NCBI RefSeq assembly: GCF_019923745.1
Contig: NZ_JAANOG010000011.1
Location: forward strand, 36,198-100,197
Direction: 5' to 3'
Length of the DNA: 64,000 nt
Source of the DNA: Aquirufa aurantiipilula
GTDB lineage: Bacteria; Bacteroidota; Bacteroidia; Cytophagales; Spirosomataceae
Position 1 is the stretch's first letter; each line of letters starts with the position of its first letter. This document shows positions 62,485 through 64,000 of this stretch, in pieces. Made by a program: the position numbers and the translations under genes. Below the pieces are notes generated by a model. It saw only the letters and a program-made list of their open reading frames with translations. It had not been told where the DNA came from and ran no database searches.

Positions 62485-63849
62485 TCAATTTAAACTATTT
62501 TTAATCCTACGATGAATTGTAGGCTTCTTACCACTAATAGTAGAATTTAGAAGTACTTGATAAGGAATAGATACAGAAGTCATGTACACAGGATTCTGCT
62601 GATCTCTTTCTGTAAAACATTCCCAGGGCGCTCCAAAGCCCCTTCCTTGTCTAAAATCACCTGTTCTAAGATCTGCTATAAACTCCTGAATGAGCTGTTG
62701 TGCCAAAGTAGGCTGTGTCAGCGCCATTGTAAAGGCAACCCATCCAGTTGCAGTGGACCAATAAGCTCCATTTTGATAGGTATCTTTTTTCACTAAACTT
62801 CCCTCCCAGGCTGTTTTATCATTAAAGTCATCGGTTCTAATGACATGCCGAACAGCCCCGCGGTAAGCCAAAGTCTTATTTTGATAAGATTGACATATTC
62901 TTTGAGAAGCTTGAATAGCTTTATCCTTAGATAACACTCCTGTATATACGGCCCATGCTGTACTCCATACATCTGCCTGTGCACTCATACTTGTGGATGC
63001 TTTCAACATTCCATTGGGCTCAAGAAAAACTTGAACAATATTTCTTTTTATGGTATTTGCCAAAGTCTTTAATTTTTGATGCTCCATTTGATTTCCTTTC
63101 CATTGATACATTTCAGACAATTGGGAAATGGCCTGATATTTCAATATGGATGTGAAGCACAAATCACCCGTGATATGGATAGCATCCCGAAAACCAAAAT
63201 CGACACCTCGATTAGACGCCTCTACATGAACTAATTGATTGCTCGGGTTCTCTGGAACAGCCTTCAACGCTAAAATCAAGCGATTGAATAAACTGATTCC
63301 CCGAATTTGCTGGTCAAGTATACTAAGATCTTTGCTTTGCTTGACATATTCATAAGTCATGTGAATGAAATATAACATATCATCCAAAGGAGGCTGATGC
63401 CCCCATCGAATTTCACCTTGATTTTCAAATGAATAGGTTCCAGGAAAATAAATGGGCTTTGCGTCATCAATCCGAATATGATCTGCAATGGCCCCTTGGG
63501 GAATGATTGAACCATGTACTGTTTTCTTAATTTCATCATTTTGGGTAGAAGCAGTCAATAAAAGCATGTGTTTTTGCTCTTCCAAAGTAATCATTCCTGT
63601 ACCCACTGACATCGCATAATCCCGAGTCCAAAAAGCTGGATAAGATGATCTTCCTCCTGGTCTAATTAATGTCCCTCCAGTTTGATTAGGCCCAAAATCA
63701 GTTGAAATTCGTTGATTTGGTAATATCCTTGAACTATCAATTACCGCTTGGGTCAATTCTTTCAAATAGTGCAAATCAGCTTGACTGATCAATGCTTGTG
63801 CATGGATTTGAAGGAAAGGAAAGAAGATGAGTAGGAAAAGTAAACGCAC
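62485..63849 (-). CDS. Six-hairpin glycosidase-like exported protein
   Basis: A 454-residue protein with a signal peptide (ends QIHA before Gln). The sequence has the alternating helix pattern of an alpha/alpha six-hairpin barrel, with acidic-aromatic patches PAFWTRDYAM, IRWGHQPPLDDMLYF, RDAIHITGDLCF and GAPWECFTE, the latter two possible catalytic or substrate sites. It looks like an unclassified glycoside hydrolase relative; no CAZy family is assigned with confidence. It is the upstream gene of the 56-64 kb carbohydrate locus. Confidence 0.65.
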   Translation of the reverse strand: MRLLFLLIFFPFLQIHAQALISQADLHYLKELTQAVIDSSRILPNQRISTDFGPNQTGGTLIRPGGRSSYPAFWTRDYAMSVGTGMITLEEQKHMLLLTASTQNDEIKKTVHGSIIPQGAIADHIRIDDAKPIYFPGTYSFENQGEIRWGHQPPLDDMLYFIHMTYEYVKQSKDLSILDQQIRGISLFNRLILALKAVPENPSNQLVHVEASNRGVDFGFRDAIHITGDLCFTSILKYQAISQLSEMYQWKGNQMEHQKLKTLANTIKRNIVQVFLEPNGMLKASTSMSAQADVWSTAWAVYTGVLSKDKAIQASQRICQSYQNKTLAYRGAVRHVIRTDDFNDKTAWEGSLVKKDTYQNGAYWSTATGWVAFTMALTQPTLAQQLIQEFIADLRTGDFRQGRGFGAPWECFTERDQQNPVYMTSVSIPYQVLLNSTISGKKPTIHRRIKNSLN

Positions 63850-64000
63850 AAATTAAATTATGGATTATAAATTATGGATTATAAATTGTGAATGCCTGAA
63901 TGACGTTGACCGTTTTGTGTCACTTATACTTGATTCATATTCAAGTATTTTAGGTATTTAGCTTATAGCTTGATTTAAATTTAGTAGTTTTTTTTCAAAT
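63850..64000. other. Non-coding end of window with short direct repeats
   Basis: Begins with two tandem copies of ATTATGGATTATAA (63857-63886) and continues as AT-rich sequence without an ORF. Any promoter for the glycosidase-like gene would lie here; a clear TAnnTTTG box was not seen. Confidence 0.5.

Overview
The window is a 64 kb chromosomal segment of a Bacteroidota bacterium, most likely a member of the Cytophagales. The evidence is an AT-rich genome with no clear Shine-Dalgarno sequences, promoters of the TTTG-N19-TAnnTTTG type, a TonB-dependent receptor with a carboxypeptidase-like N-terminal domain next to a DUF4249 lipoprotein, DUF1080 proteins, Tat-exported Gfo/Idh/MocA oxidoreductases, a PVC-type cytochrome c protein and an AraC regulator with an N-terminal membrane domain. 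The genus cannot be fixed from sequence reading alone. I see no rRNA, tRNA, CRISPR array, prophage or insertion sequence.

Layout. 1-9.7 kb: the end of a TPR protein, a TMEM220-like membrane protein and a sugar isomerase-like protein on the + strand. Facing them is a minus-strand run: LolA-like protein, Tet-type MFS exporter, secreted sugar isomerase-like protein, a glycerophosphodiesterase-like protein, and a pyruvate carboxylase carrying an unexpected C-terminal gamma-glutamylcyclotransferase domain. 9.9-18.1 kb (+): pdxA, a 2-hydroxyacid dehydrogenase, mutS2, an SlyD-type isomerase, a YfhO membrane protein and yicC. 18.2-26.4 kb (-): DUF6941 protein, DMT transporter, hemH, DUF4249/TonB receptor pair, a nuoH away from any other nuo gene, and metZ. 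26.6-30.8 kb (+): tandem DUF1080 protein, Tat-exported oxidoreductase, PASTA protein and two rhodaneses. 30.8-32.4 kb: an 800-base degenerate non-coding stretch leading to a higBA toxin-antitoxin pair. 32.4-40.3 kb: miaA, a membrane protein, an SSS symporter and rqcH (-), then yigZ and a two-gene Weimberg-type pentose branch (+). 40.3-47.1 kb (-): a yefM-yoeB toxin-antitoxin pair between two 95-base direct repeats, clpB and a hybrid histidine kinase. 47.2-51.1 kb (+): ksgA, mgtE, dtd, a MazG-like hydrolase and a hydroxyacid dehydrogenase. 51.1-54.2 kb (-): lipoprotein, GntP permease and GT9 glycosyltransferase; then a GT-C-like membrane protein (+). 56-64 kb (-): a candidate small RNA, the AraC-type regulator, the PVC-type cytochrome protein, a second Tat-exported oxidoreductase and a six-hairpin glycosidase-like protein, together a plausible carbohydrate-use locus.

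Most of the window is housekeeping (cofactor synthesis, translation quality control, proteostasis) mixed with glycan and sugar oxidation. The observations most worth checking are the pyruvate carboxylase-GGCT fusion, the repeat-bounded yefM-yoeB module with an evenly spaced operator, and the candidate small RNA with its own promoter and terminator near 56.1 kb.
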